Below are positions 43,735-50,510 of a DNA stretch of 50,510 nt, piece by piece. The translations under genes and the position numbers were made by a program. Within the stretch, counting starts at the first letter, position 1. Every line of letters begins with the position of its first letter. Under the pieces are notes generated by a model, which saw only the letters and a program-made list of their open reading frames with translations, ran no database searches and was not told where the DNA came from. Location: assembly GCA_018267625.1 (NCBI GenBank), contig JAFDYC010000097.1:1-50510 (forward strand). Reading direction: 5' to 3'. Source of the stretch: Bacteroidota bacterium (GTDB lineage: Bacteria > Bacteroidota > Bacteroidia > Chitinophagales > Chitinophagaceae).

Positions 43735-45066
43735 TTGCAGGCCTCCGTTTCTTACCGGTATATCGCACGTACCGCAGCGCCCATCGCGCTGGCTTTGCTC
43801 ATCCCGATTATCAACAACCTCACCAATAATTTCTTTTTAGGGAAAGTAGGTGAGCGCGAGCTGGCTGTGAATGGGGTAGCCGGGATTTATTACCTCATCC
43901 TGGCCATGATTGGATATGGCTTGGCGAATGGTGTGCAGATTCAGTTTTCGCGGCGTGCCGCCCAGCACGACCGCACGGGGATCACCCGCCTGCTGTGTAA
44001 TGGCGGAATGTTCACCTTATTTCTGGCGCTCTCCCTGATGATTGTCAGCATGTGGTTTGCACCCCTCATTTTCGGTTTTAGCCTGTCCAGTGCCGAGCAT
44101 GTGTACCTCTCGGTGTCGTTCCTGTTTATCCGCGTGTGGGGGCTGCCTTTTTTGATGCTTACGCAATTGGCGAATGCTTTTTATATCTCCACGGCCCGCA
44201 GCCAATACCTGCTCTGGGGCTCCTTCACGGCAACGGGGCTTAATATCCTGCTTGATTACGGTTTTATTCTTGGGCATTATGGTTTTCCTGCCCTGGGCCT
44301 GAATGGGGCAGCCATTGCGTCTGTGTTGTCTGAGTTGGGAGGCTGCGCGGTCATGTGGGGCCTTTTTTACCTCCGGAAATTGTTTGTTGAGTTCCCGATT
44401 CGCGAACACCTGTCGCTGGACGTCCGGCTCATCCGGCGTATGATTCGGGTGGCGCTGCCCCTGGTCGTTCAGTACTTTTTTTCCATTGCCGGCTGGCAGG
44501 TGTTTTTCATTTTCGTGGAGCACCTCGGCGAGCGGGAACTGGCTGCTTCGCAAATTCTGAGGCCCACATTCGGCGTACTCGGCACCACCACCTGGGCATT
44601 TGCCACTACCTGCAACATGAGCGTGAGTAATATCATCGGGCAAGGGAAGAGCGACCAGGTGCCTCGGCTGATTTTAAAAATCATTGTCCTCAGCTTTAGT
44701 GTTGCTGCCGTACTGAGCGCCGTGCTGATGTTGAACGCAAGGGGTTATCTGAGGTTATTTACCCAGGACGAATCTCTGGTTGCCTTAGCCTTGCCCAGCC
44801 TGTATGTGATTGTGTGTGCCAGCCTGATGATGAGCCTGGCCTCGGTATTGTTCAACGGTGTCATCGGCACGGGAAATACCAATGTCAACCTTATTATCGA
44901 GATTATCTGTGTAGGATGCTACCTGATATATTGCTACTTCGTCATCCAACGTGCACAAATGGGGCTCACCTGGGCCTGGTGTTCCGAGTTTGTGTACTGG
45001 ACGGCACTGCTGATTTGCGGGTATTCATACCTGAAATCCGGGCGCTGGAAAGGAAAAGTAATTTGA
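43735..45066 (+). CDS. MATE-family efflux transporter
   Basis: A 443-residue inner-membrane protein of the MATE family, with about twelve helices arranged as two similar halves. The first helix starts SYRYIARTAAPIALALLIP, followed by NNFFLGKVGERELAVNGVAG; the second half opens RMIRVALPLVVQYFFSIAGW and has GERELAASQILRPTFG. It exports drugs or metabolites against an ion gradient. No ATG fits the family start; the frame begins at a TTG at 43735, which gives the expected VSYR N-terminus. Confidence 0.9.
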   Translation: MQASVSYRYIARTAAPIALALLIPIINNLTNNFFLGKVGERELAVNGVAGIYYLILAMIGYGLANGVQIQFSRRAAQHDRTGITRLLCNGGMFTLFLALSLMIVSMWFAPLIFGFSLSSAEHVYLSVSFLFIRVWGLPFLMLTQLANAFYISTARSQYLLWGSFTATGLNILLDYGFILGHYGFPALGLNGAAIASVLSELGGCAVMWGLFYLRKLFVEFPIREHLSLDVRLIRRMIRVALPLVVQYFFSIAGWQVFFIFVEHLGERELAASQILRPTFGVLGTTTWAFATTCNMSVSNIIGQGKSDQVPRLILKIIVLSFSVAAVLSAVLMLNARGYLRLFTQDESLVALALPSLYVIVCASLMMSLASVLFNGVIGTGNTNVNLIIEIICVGCYLIYCYFVIQRAQMGLTWAWCSEFVYWTALLICGYSYLKSGRWKGKVI

Positions 45067-45097
45067 GCAAAGAGTATATCCTCAATAGGCTTCTGCC

Positions 45098-47896
45098 TCA
45101 CACGACCACATTAATCATCTTTCCTTTTACGTAGATAAACTTCTTCGGCTCCCGACCTTCCAGCCATTTGGCAATGGTTTCATTGGCCAGTACGGCTTCG
45201 CGGATATTGCCTTCGTTTTCGTCTAAAGAAAAGCTCATCTCGGTACGGGGCTTGCCATTGACGGCTACAGGATAGGTCTTGCTGCTTTCTGTGAGGAATG
45301 CCGCTTCCCATGCCGGCCAATCGGCCATCGTCACGGAGCCTTCATGCCCGAAACGATGCCATAAGTCTTCGGAAAGATGGGGCGCTAAAGGAGCCAGGAT
45401 GCGAACTAATGATTCCAATATTCCTTCATTACGACATCCGGAAACACTCAGTTCGTTCACGCAAATCATGAGTGCAGAGACGCAGGTGTTGAAGCCAAAG
45501 CGCTCAATGTCTTCACCCAGTTTTTTGATGGTACGATGCAGGCTACGGAGCATGTCTTCGGTAGCAGGCACGTCGGTAGGCAGCCAGTCGCCGGCTTCGT
45601 TGAGGTAAAGCCGCCAGAGTTTTTTAAGGAAACGATGCACCCCTTCGATGCCTTGTGTGTCCCAGGGCTTGCTCAGCTCGATGGGGCCAAGGAACATCTC
45701 ATACATCCTGAAAGTGTCTGCACCATATTTAGCCACGATGTCGTCGGGGTTGACAACGTTGTATTTGGACTTAGACATCTTCTCTACTTCGGCACTGCAA
45801 TAGAACTTGCCATCTGCCGCCGGCTCAAAACGGAAGTCGGCGTAGTCGGGGCGCCACTTTCGAAAGGCTTCTACATCCAGCACCAAGCCATCCACGAGGT
45901 CCACAGACACGCGAATAGCTTCCAGTGCGCCGGGCTGATTTGCCTTGAGTTGGTCGCTGAAGGAGCTGAATTTTTTCTGCTCGCGATTGAGGTAAGCAAA
46001 CCGGGAGCTGCCCTGAATCATCCCCTGGTTGACCAGTTTCTTAAACGGTTCGTCGAAGGCCACGTAGCCTAAATCCGCCAATGTTTTCGTCCACATGCGG
46101 GCGTAGAGCAGGTGCCCAACGGCGTGCTCAGTGCCGCCCACATACACGTCCACCTGCTGCCAATAATCGGTGGCTTTGCGGCTGGCAAATTCCTGCTCAT
46201 TATGCGGATCCATGTAGCGGAAGAAATACCAGGAGGAACCGGCATAGCCGGGCATGGTGTTGGTCTCGCGGGTGCCTTGGGGCGTATGCACCCAGTCTTC
46301 AATATTGGCGAGGGGCCCTTGTCCCTCAGGGCCTGGCCGGTAGCTGTCCACATGAGGCAGCGTGAGCGGTAGCGCGGAATGAGTGTTGGCAAGCTCCGGT
46401 TCATCGTTGGTGTAGGGGATGTCGTTCTGGTAGGTGATTGGGAAAGGCTCGCCCCAGTACCGCTGGCGGGAGAAGCCCGCATCGCGAAGCTTGTAGTTCA
46501 CGCGGCGGGTACCGATACCCCCATCTTCCAGGGCGCGGATGGCCACTTCAATGGCTTTGGGAACGGGCAGGCCAGACAGGAAATCGGAGCCTTCGATGGT
46601 TCCTTCTTTGTCGGAATAGGCCACAGTGCCATCGTATCGCGCACCAAATACGTTGGTGATTTTAATGTCGAAGTGCTTCGCGAAAGCGTGGTCGCGTTCG
46701 TCGCCGGAAGGCACCGCCATGATGGCCCCAGTGCCGTAGCCTGCCAGCACATATTCGGAGATGTAAATGGGGATGGCTTTGTGCGTGAAGGGATGCACTG
46801 CGTAGGCTCCGGTAAAGGCTCCGGTTACGGTTTTCGTTTCGGAGATGCGCTCGCGCTCAGAGCGGCGCTGGGTATAGCGTTTGTATTCGGCCACCTCCTG
46901 CTGTTGCATCTTGGTGGTGATGCGGCCTACCATTTCGTGCTCGGGCGCCAGCACCATGAAGTCCACACCGAAGAGTGTGTCCGGGCGGGTGGTGAACACC
47001 TTGATGTGTCCGTCGTGGTCGCGCAGGTCGAAGCGTACTTCGGCGCCATAGCTCTTGCCGATCCAGTTGCGCTGCATGTCCTTCATGGCCTCGCTCCAGT
47101 CCAACCCTTCCAGGCCGGCCAGCAGGCGTTCGGCATACTCTGTGATGCGCAGCATCCATTGGCGCATCTTCTTGCGTACGCAGGGATGGCCGCCCCGTTC
47201 TGACACTCCGTTGATCACCTCGTCGTTAGCCAGCACGGTGCCCAGGGCTTCACACCACCACACTTCTGCCCAGTCGAGGTAGGCAAGGCGATATTTCATC
47301 AGTATCTCACGTTGTTCGGCAGTGCTGCATTGTTTCCATTGTTCCCTATTGAATACGGTGTCTTCTTCGCCCGGGATGGGGATGCCGGCATTTCCATTTT
47401 TGTCAAAAGCGGCTATCAACTCTGCGATGGGCCGGGCACGCTGGCTGTTGCGGTCGAACCAGGCATGAAAGAGGCGGATGAAAATCCACTGAGTCCATTT
47501 GTAGTAGTTCGGGTCGGAGGTGATCACCTCGCGATCCCAATCGTAAGAGAAGCCGATGTTGTCGAGTTGCTGCTTGTAGCGGGCAATGTTTTGAGCGGTG
47601 GTGACGGCGGGATGCTGGCCGGTTTCCAGCGCGTATTGTTCCGCAGGCAGGCCAAAGGCATCGAAGCCCATCGGGTGGAGCACGTTGTAGCCCTTCATGC
47701 GCTTGTAGCGTGCGTAGATGTCGGATGCGATGTAGCCCAGCGGGTGGCCCACATGCAGGCCGGCGCCACTGGGATAAGGGAACATATCGAGCACGTACTG
47801 CTTGGGGCGGCTCTGGTCGTGGGTCGTTTTGTAAATGGCATGTTCTTTCCACCATGTACGCCAGCGCTGCTCTATCTCGGAGAAATTATAGTCCAT
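45098..47896 (-). CDS. leuS: Leucyl-tRNA synthetase
   Basis: A 932-residue class Ia aminoacyl-tRNA synthetase charging tRNA-Leu. HIGH-type motif HVGH at residues 48-51 (YPSGAGLHVGHPLGY), CP1 editing domain (FTTRPDTLFGVDFMVLAPEH, TGAIMAVPSGDERDH), KMSKS (KMSKSKYNVVNPDDIV) and an anticodon domain near the end. It has an insert after WDREVITSDP (ARPIAELIAAFDKNGNAG), as in many Bacteroidota. The ATG at 47896 (MDYNFSEIEQRW) fits the family. A promoter box and an 8-bp leader hairpin lie just upstream. Confidence 0.97.
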   Translation of the reverse strand: MDYNFSEIEQRWRTWWKEHAIYKTTHDQSRPKQYVLDMFPYPSGAGLHVGHPLGYIASDIYARYKRMKGYNVLHPMGFDAFGLPAEQYALETGQHPAVTTAQNIARYKQQLDNIGFSYDWDREVITSDPNYYKWTQWIFIRLFHAWFDRNSQRARPIAELIAAFDKNGNAGIPIPGEEDTVFNREQWKQCSTAEQREILMKYRLAYLDWAEVWWCEALGTVLANDEVINGVSERGGHPCVRKKMRQWMLRITEYAERLLAGLEGLDWSEAMKDMQRNWIGKSYGAEVRFDLRDHDGHIKVFTTRPDTLFGVDFMVLAPEHEMVGRITTKMQQQEVAEYKRYTQRRSERERISETKTVTGAFTGAYAVHPFTHKAIPIYISEYVLAGYGTGAIMAVPSGDERDHAFAKHFDIKITNVFGARYDGTVAYSDKEGTIEGSDFLSGLPVPKAIEVAIRALEDGGIGTRRVNYKLRDAGFSRQRYWGEPFPITYQNDIPYTNDEPELANTHSALPLTLPHVDSYRPGPEGQGPLANIEDWVHTPQGTRETNTMPGYAGSSWYFFRYMDPHNEQEFASRKATDYWQQVDVYVGGTEHAVGHLLYARMWTKTLADLGYVAFDEPFKKLVNQGMIQGSSRFAYLNREQKKFSSFSDQLKANQPGALEAIRVSVDLVDGLVLDVEAFRKWRPDYADFRFEPAADGKFYCSAEVEKMSKSKYNVVNPDDIVAKYGADTFRMYEMFLGPIELSKPWDTQGIEGVHRFLKKLWRLYLNEAGDWLPTDVPATEDMLRSLHRTIKKLGEDIERFGFNTCVSALMICVNELSVSGCRNEGILESLVRILAPLAPHLSEDLWHRFGHEGSVTMADWPAWEAAFLTESSKTYPVAVNGKPRTEMSFSLDENEGNIREAVLANETIAKWLEGREPKKFIYVKGKMINVVV

Positions 47897-47906
47897 AAAA
47901 GAAACT

Positions 47907-47926
47907 GGTTCGTGAAAGCACGAACC
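47907..47926 (-). promoter_or_regulatory. Perfect hairpin in the leuS leader
   Basis: GGTTCGTG (47907-47914) and CACGAACC (47919-47926) form an 8-bp stem with a 4-nt loop, 10 nt before the leuS ATG and near the predicted mRNA 5' end. No T-run follows, so it is not a terminator. Confidence 0.5.
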
Positions 47927-47935
47927 ATGAGGGGG

Positions 47936-47943
47936 CAAAAGTA
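47936..47943 (-). promoter_or_regulatory. Bacteroidota-type -7 promoter box (TACTTTTG)
   Basis: Exact TAnnTTTG match on the minus strand ending 39 nt before the leuS ATG. Confidence 0.5.
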
Positions 47944-48163
47944 GGAAGCCGCCAAGACTGATGAAGATTATGGGTGCTGGCTTGCAAGGGTAAGCCTAAA
48001 AAAGCTCCCCGATTTCACGACAGGCAGACATCGCGTGGTGCAGAATATTTACCGCAGAAATTGCGCTAAATCCCTAAATATCTGGGACATTAACGAGCCG
48101 TCCTTTTAGTTTTTCTTAACGTATTGCTTAGATTCGCTTTGCCTCTAATGGCACCCAAATAAA

Positions 48164-48246
48164 ATGAAAAGGAAATTTTCAGTCAAACATGCCCCCCCCC
48201 CCCAGGGGCAAATGTATTTCGCGTATTTGGATTAATCTTCCTGCTC
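48164..48246 (+). other. Out-of-frame N-terminal part of the LamG surface protein
   Basis: An ATG at 48164 opens MKRKFSVKHAPPP and then runs into a stop at 48233. The next frame reads VFRVFGLIFLLMVAGLS up to the cut site TQAQ, a complete hydrophobic core of a signal peptide. The two halves are one base out of register, and the shift falls inside the C-run. One-mismatch promoter boxes lie 22 nt (48134-48141) and 49 nt (48107-48114) upstream. Confidence 0.7.
48192..48203 (+). repeat. Homopolymer of 12 C
   Basis: A run of 12 C in the signal-peptide region of the LamG surface protein. With 10 or 13 C the upstream ATG joins the signal-peptide frame; with 12 it does not. No other run in the window approaches this length (the next are two runs of seven G, at 5027 and 49824). 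Confidence 0.95.
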
Positions 48247-49584
48247 ATGGTGGCAGGGCTTAGTAAAACACAGGCTCAGGGACCATATATCCTGAGGGCA
48301 CACTGGGACTTCAACAATATTATAGGCTCCACGCTGCCGGATGTCAGCGGGAATGGCCACAACGGAGTTATTGTAGGTTGCACGAATGTGCCGGGATGTG
48401 ATGGAGTTACAGACCACGCCCTCCGATTTCAACCCGGACAGTATGTGCAAATTCCCGGTAGTCAGGATTTTTGCAGTAATGAATGGACCATTCATGCGGT
48501 GGTACGGGTGAATGGATTCAACAAAAACCCCGCAACCTGCCAATGGAATACGATTTTGTCGCATGATAACCCACGCGGCATGAATACTTACTATTCCATT
48601 GATGTAGGGAACAGTCCTACCTATAGTAGCAGTTGTACCGGACCCGCCAATACGGGCGAGGTCTTTAGCGCATCGTTGGGCGGTACTTCCGTACCTGCTA
48701 TAGGTTCTGGAGTTGGTATCACAGCAGGACAATGGTATTGCCTTACTATTGTCAATAGGCCTGCTGGAGCCTTACAAAAGCTTGAGTTTTATGTAAATGG
48801 TATCCTTGTAAGTTCCGCCGGCTACACTTGGCCCAATGTCTTCAGCGCTCCCTGTCCTTTGTTGGACTTGTTGCTTGGGAAAGGGGATTTTGGTGGCGGA
48901 AATTTTACATGGTTTGATGGAGAAATAGATGACCTGTGGATGTACGAGAATGCAATGTACCCCAGTGATTTTTCCAAGTATCTTCCACCCTGTCCCTGTG
49001 GTTCCGGCCCGGGCACGCCCTGCAGCGTAGATGACATCCAGTTCAGTGGTGCCCTCAGTGCTCCTTATGTGCGCAGCTACACACCTACGGTTACGCCCTC
49101 GGGCAATTGGGTTCATTGGAGCGTTAATGGGACTATGGTTTCCTCCTTGCCGTCAACTTCTCCGTTTATTTATACGTTCCCAAGCAGTGGATCATACATT
49201 ATCTGTGCAACAGCTTATGACCCTACCACAGGGACAGATTGCGACCAAAAATGTTTTGAAACCTGTATTGGCGGTACCGGGTATCGGTCTTCACCTACCG
49301 GCACGGGTAGTATTCCTGGAAAAGGAAGCATACATCCTACAGTTGGGGAACTTCGCCCCAACCCAGTGGAATCATCGCTAATCGTTCCGATAAAGGAATA
49401 TTCTGGTCCAGTGCACGTGAGCATCAGTACCGTTGACGGCAAAAAGCTATTGACTGATGAATTTGATTTGGCAAAGGGGCAAGGCCAGGTTGAGTTGCCA
49501 ACCCGTACGCTTGCTCCAGGAACATATTTCGTGGAAATAGGATTAGAAACCGGCCTGATACGCCGTAAGTTCACCAAGTTGTAA
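48247..49584 (+). CDS. LamG-domain T9SS-sorted surface protein, possibly phase variable
   Basis: The uninterrupted frame from the ATG at 48247 encodes 445 residues. It begins with only the last part of a signal peptide (MVAGLSKTQAQ), so the true start is more likely the ATG at 48164 after correction of the C-run. Residues 12-255 form a LamG/concanavalin-like sandwich (HWDFNNIIGSTLPDVSGNGH, WTIHAVVRVNGF, YCLTIVNRPAG, DGEIDDLWMYENAMYP). A PKD-like module follows (WVHWSVNGTMV... YIICATAYDP). The end is a type A sorting domain (GELRPNPVESSLIVPI... LIRRKFTKL). Probably a surface binding protein for carbohydrate or matrix. Confidence 0.82.
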   Translation: MVAGLSKTQAQGPYILRAHWDFNNIIGSTLPDVSGNGHNGVIVGCTNVPGCDGVTDHALRFQPGQYVQIPGSQDFCSNEWTIHAVVRVNGFNKNPATCQWNTILSHDNPRGMNTYYSIDVGNSPTYSSSCTGPANTGEVFSASLGGTSVPAIGSGVGITAGQWYCLTIVNRPAGALQKLEFYVNGILVSSAGYTWPNVFSAPCPLLDLLLGKGDFGGGNFTWFDGEIDDLWMYENAMYPSDFSKYLPPCPCGSGPGTPCSVDDIQFSGALSAPYVRSYTPTVTPSGNWVHWSVNGTMVSSLPSTSPFIYTFPSSGSYIICATAYDPTTGTDCDQKCFETCIGGTGYRSSPTGTGSIPGKGSIHPTVGELRPNPVESSLIVPIKEYSGPVHVSISTVDGKKLLTDEFDLAKGQGQVELPTRTLAPGTYFVEIGLETGLIRRKFTKL

Positions 49585-49598
49585 GAGACTCATTTATA

Positions 49599-49644
49599 GG
49601 CTGAAAACCCGCTAGGTACCCAAACGGGCTGCGTGTTTTCAGCC
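49599..49644 (+). other. Hairpin between the two surface-protein genes
   Basis: GGCTGAAAAC (49599-49608) pairs with GTTTTCAGCC (49635-49644), and CCCG with CGGG inside it. A poor T-run follows (TTATTC), so it is a weak terminator or a processing site. Confidence 0.55.
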
Positions 49645-49671
49645 TTATTCACTTCAAAATTCTATAAAGAC

Positions 49672-50510
49672 ATGAATACAAGAACGTCACGGTGCAGCCT
49701 GGCACTCAGCATCCTATTATTATGCTTGTTCGCCCCACTATTCAGCACGGCACAAGGCACTCCTCAGTATATCAAGAAACAAAGCTATGCTTTGTTTCCA
49801 GGTGGATGGATTTACAATAATGCGGGGGGGAGTTTGGATACGCCAGCACGAGGCAGGAAGATACAGCTCATCTATTACGATAGTGATTTCACACCCAAGC
49901 CCATAAGCGGGGAGATAAAGAATATTTATTTCTGGGTAAGGGGTGCGAACTTGTTTCGTATGATTTCCACTATATACAATGTGGAGATAAAGATGGGCTA
50001 TACCCAACGAGATTCATTCAAGAGAATTTCATCCCTGCTCAATGGCGTACGGGACACCTTTATCACGGGGTTGACAACGGTCTTTAAGGCCGATTCCGTC
50101 CAAGAGGATTTACTGAATGTCTGGAGCTATTGGTGGAAGTTCCCGCTGATGGGCAACGGCTTTCACTACAACGCCAGTACGGAACAAAACTTGGTGGTCG
50201 AGTTCGACTTCGGAGTGCCCATGCCCAATGGCTGGATTGTGTTTTCTGATTCAAGCTCGATGAATACAGACATAAGGGTGAAATCCATGTATGGCTATCG
50301 AGATAGTGCTGCCTTACAGCAGTGGCCAACAAATTATCAAATAAGTACCGCTGGTGGTAATCTAGACTTCGGTTTTGACCTGGTCCCGGGCAGTGTGCCC
50401 AGTCTGGGCAGCAGGGTAGATATGCAGCTATACCCCAACCCTTCGAGTGGCAAATTTCAGATGCGCATTCAGTCGGCAGGGGAGCTGCATGAAGTCCAGC
50501 TCACAGTCAG
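49672..50510 (+). CDS. T9SS-sorted surface protein, 3' end cut by window edge
   Basis: A frame from the ATG at 49672 runs open to the right edge (279 complete codons). It has a signal peptide (MNTRTSRCSLALSILLLCLFAPLFSTAQ) and a beta-rich body of about 220 residues (GEIKNIYFWVRGANLFRMIS, NLVVEFDFGVPMPNGWIVFS). The first part of a type A sorting domain follows (VDMQLYPNPSSGKFQMRI). Little of the protein can be missing. The body shares the general design of the left-edge protein (1-1732), which also has a beta-sandwich first module, but I cannot show homology by eye. Confidence 0.85.
   Translation, partial: MNTRTSRCSLALSILLLCLFAPLFSTAQGTPQYIKKQSYALFPGGWIYNNAGGSLDTPARGRKIQLIYYDSDFTPKPISGEIKNIYFWVRGANLFRMISTIYNVEIKMGYTQRDSFKRISSLLNGVRDTFITGLTTVFKADSVQEDLLNVWSYWWKFPLMGNGFHYNASTEQNLVVEFDFGVPMPNGWIVFSDSSSMNTDIRVKSMYGYRDSAALQQWPTNYQISTAGGNLDFGFDLVPGSVPSLGSRVDMQLYPNPSSGKFQMRIQSAGELHEVQLTV

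Noticed and set aside
46379..47203. 274-codon plus-strand frame opposite leuS
   Set aside because: Shadow frame of the high-GC third positions in leuS; no start signal or family.
49824..49830. Run of seven G in the right-edge surface-protein gene as a second phase-variable tract
   Set aside because: Seven bases is too short to be strongly hypermutable, and the reading frame is intact across it.

Overview
The window is chromosomal DNA of a Bacteroidota bacterium, most likely in the Chitinophagales. The phylum call rests on several features: surface proteins ending in type A type-IX-secretion (T9SS) sorting domains, a fused SecDF, the DUF3822-rsmD-coaD order, a DarA/DarB-type pair, promoters of the form TAnnTTTG instead of a sigma-70 -10 box, and few Shine-Dalgarno sequences. 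It is mostly housekeeping sequence with surface-protein genes at both ends. No tRNA, rRNA, CRISPR array, transposase or integrase was seen.

Layout. 1-1732 (-): a secreted PKD-repeat protein cut by the left edge. 2185-4947 (-): an M16 zinc peptidase. 5218-6246 (+): an HTH regulator. 6603-12037 (+): a compact six-gene cluster made of a papain-like protease, a small beta protein, an exported protein, a GH108 muramidase and two membrane proteins. I do not recognise it as a described system. 12256-14009: a CNT nucleoside transporter facing a DoxX protein. 14096-16433 (-): aroA-aroC. 16505-18921 (+): truA and an HtrA protease. 19056-23375 (+): a DarB/DarA-like pair, then selU-selD. 23372-27642 (-): a DUF1835 protein and a large M43 metalloprotease with a T9SS tail. 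27843-30920 (+): secDF. 31228-32370: two membrane proteins facing each other. 32497-36569 (-): ddl, a PASTA protein, a T9SS-sorted protein and a rhodanese. 36838-38583 (-): an MlaF-like ATPase and a PabC-like class IV aminotransferase. 38676-41427 (+): lpxD, clpX and a small helical protein. 41634-43588 (-): DUF3822, rsmD and coaD. 43735-45066 (+): a MATE transporter. 45098-47896 (-): leuS. 48164-50510 (+): two T9SS-sorted surface proteins, the second cut by the right edge.

Two observations stand out. The LamG-domain surface protein at 48164-49584 has a run of 12 C inside its signal-peptide region. The upstream ATG and the signal-peptide frame are exactly one base out of register, so 10 or 13 C would restore a perfect signal peptide. 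This looks like a phase-variable gene caught in the OFF state, or a sequencing error. The 6603-12037 cluster combines a cytoplasmic-looking cysteine protease and a phage-type muramidase with membrane proteins, and is the best candidate for an undescribed cell-envelope or conflict system.

An exact TAnnTTTG box lies 37-47 nt before the chosen start of six genes, which supports those starts. A seventh box lies only 6 nt before a start and suggests a leaderless mRNA. A 17-bp perfect inverted repeat after secDF bounds a palindromic element. Short pieces resembling it, and another shared motif, occur in other intergenic regions.
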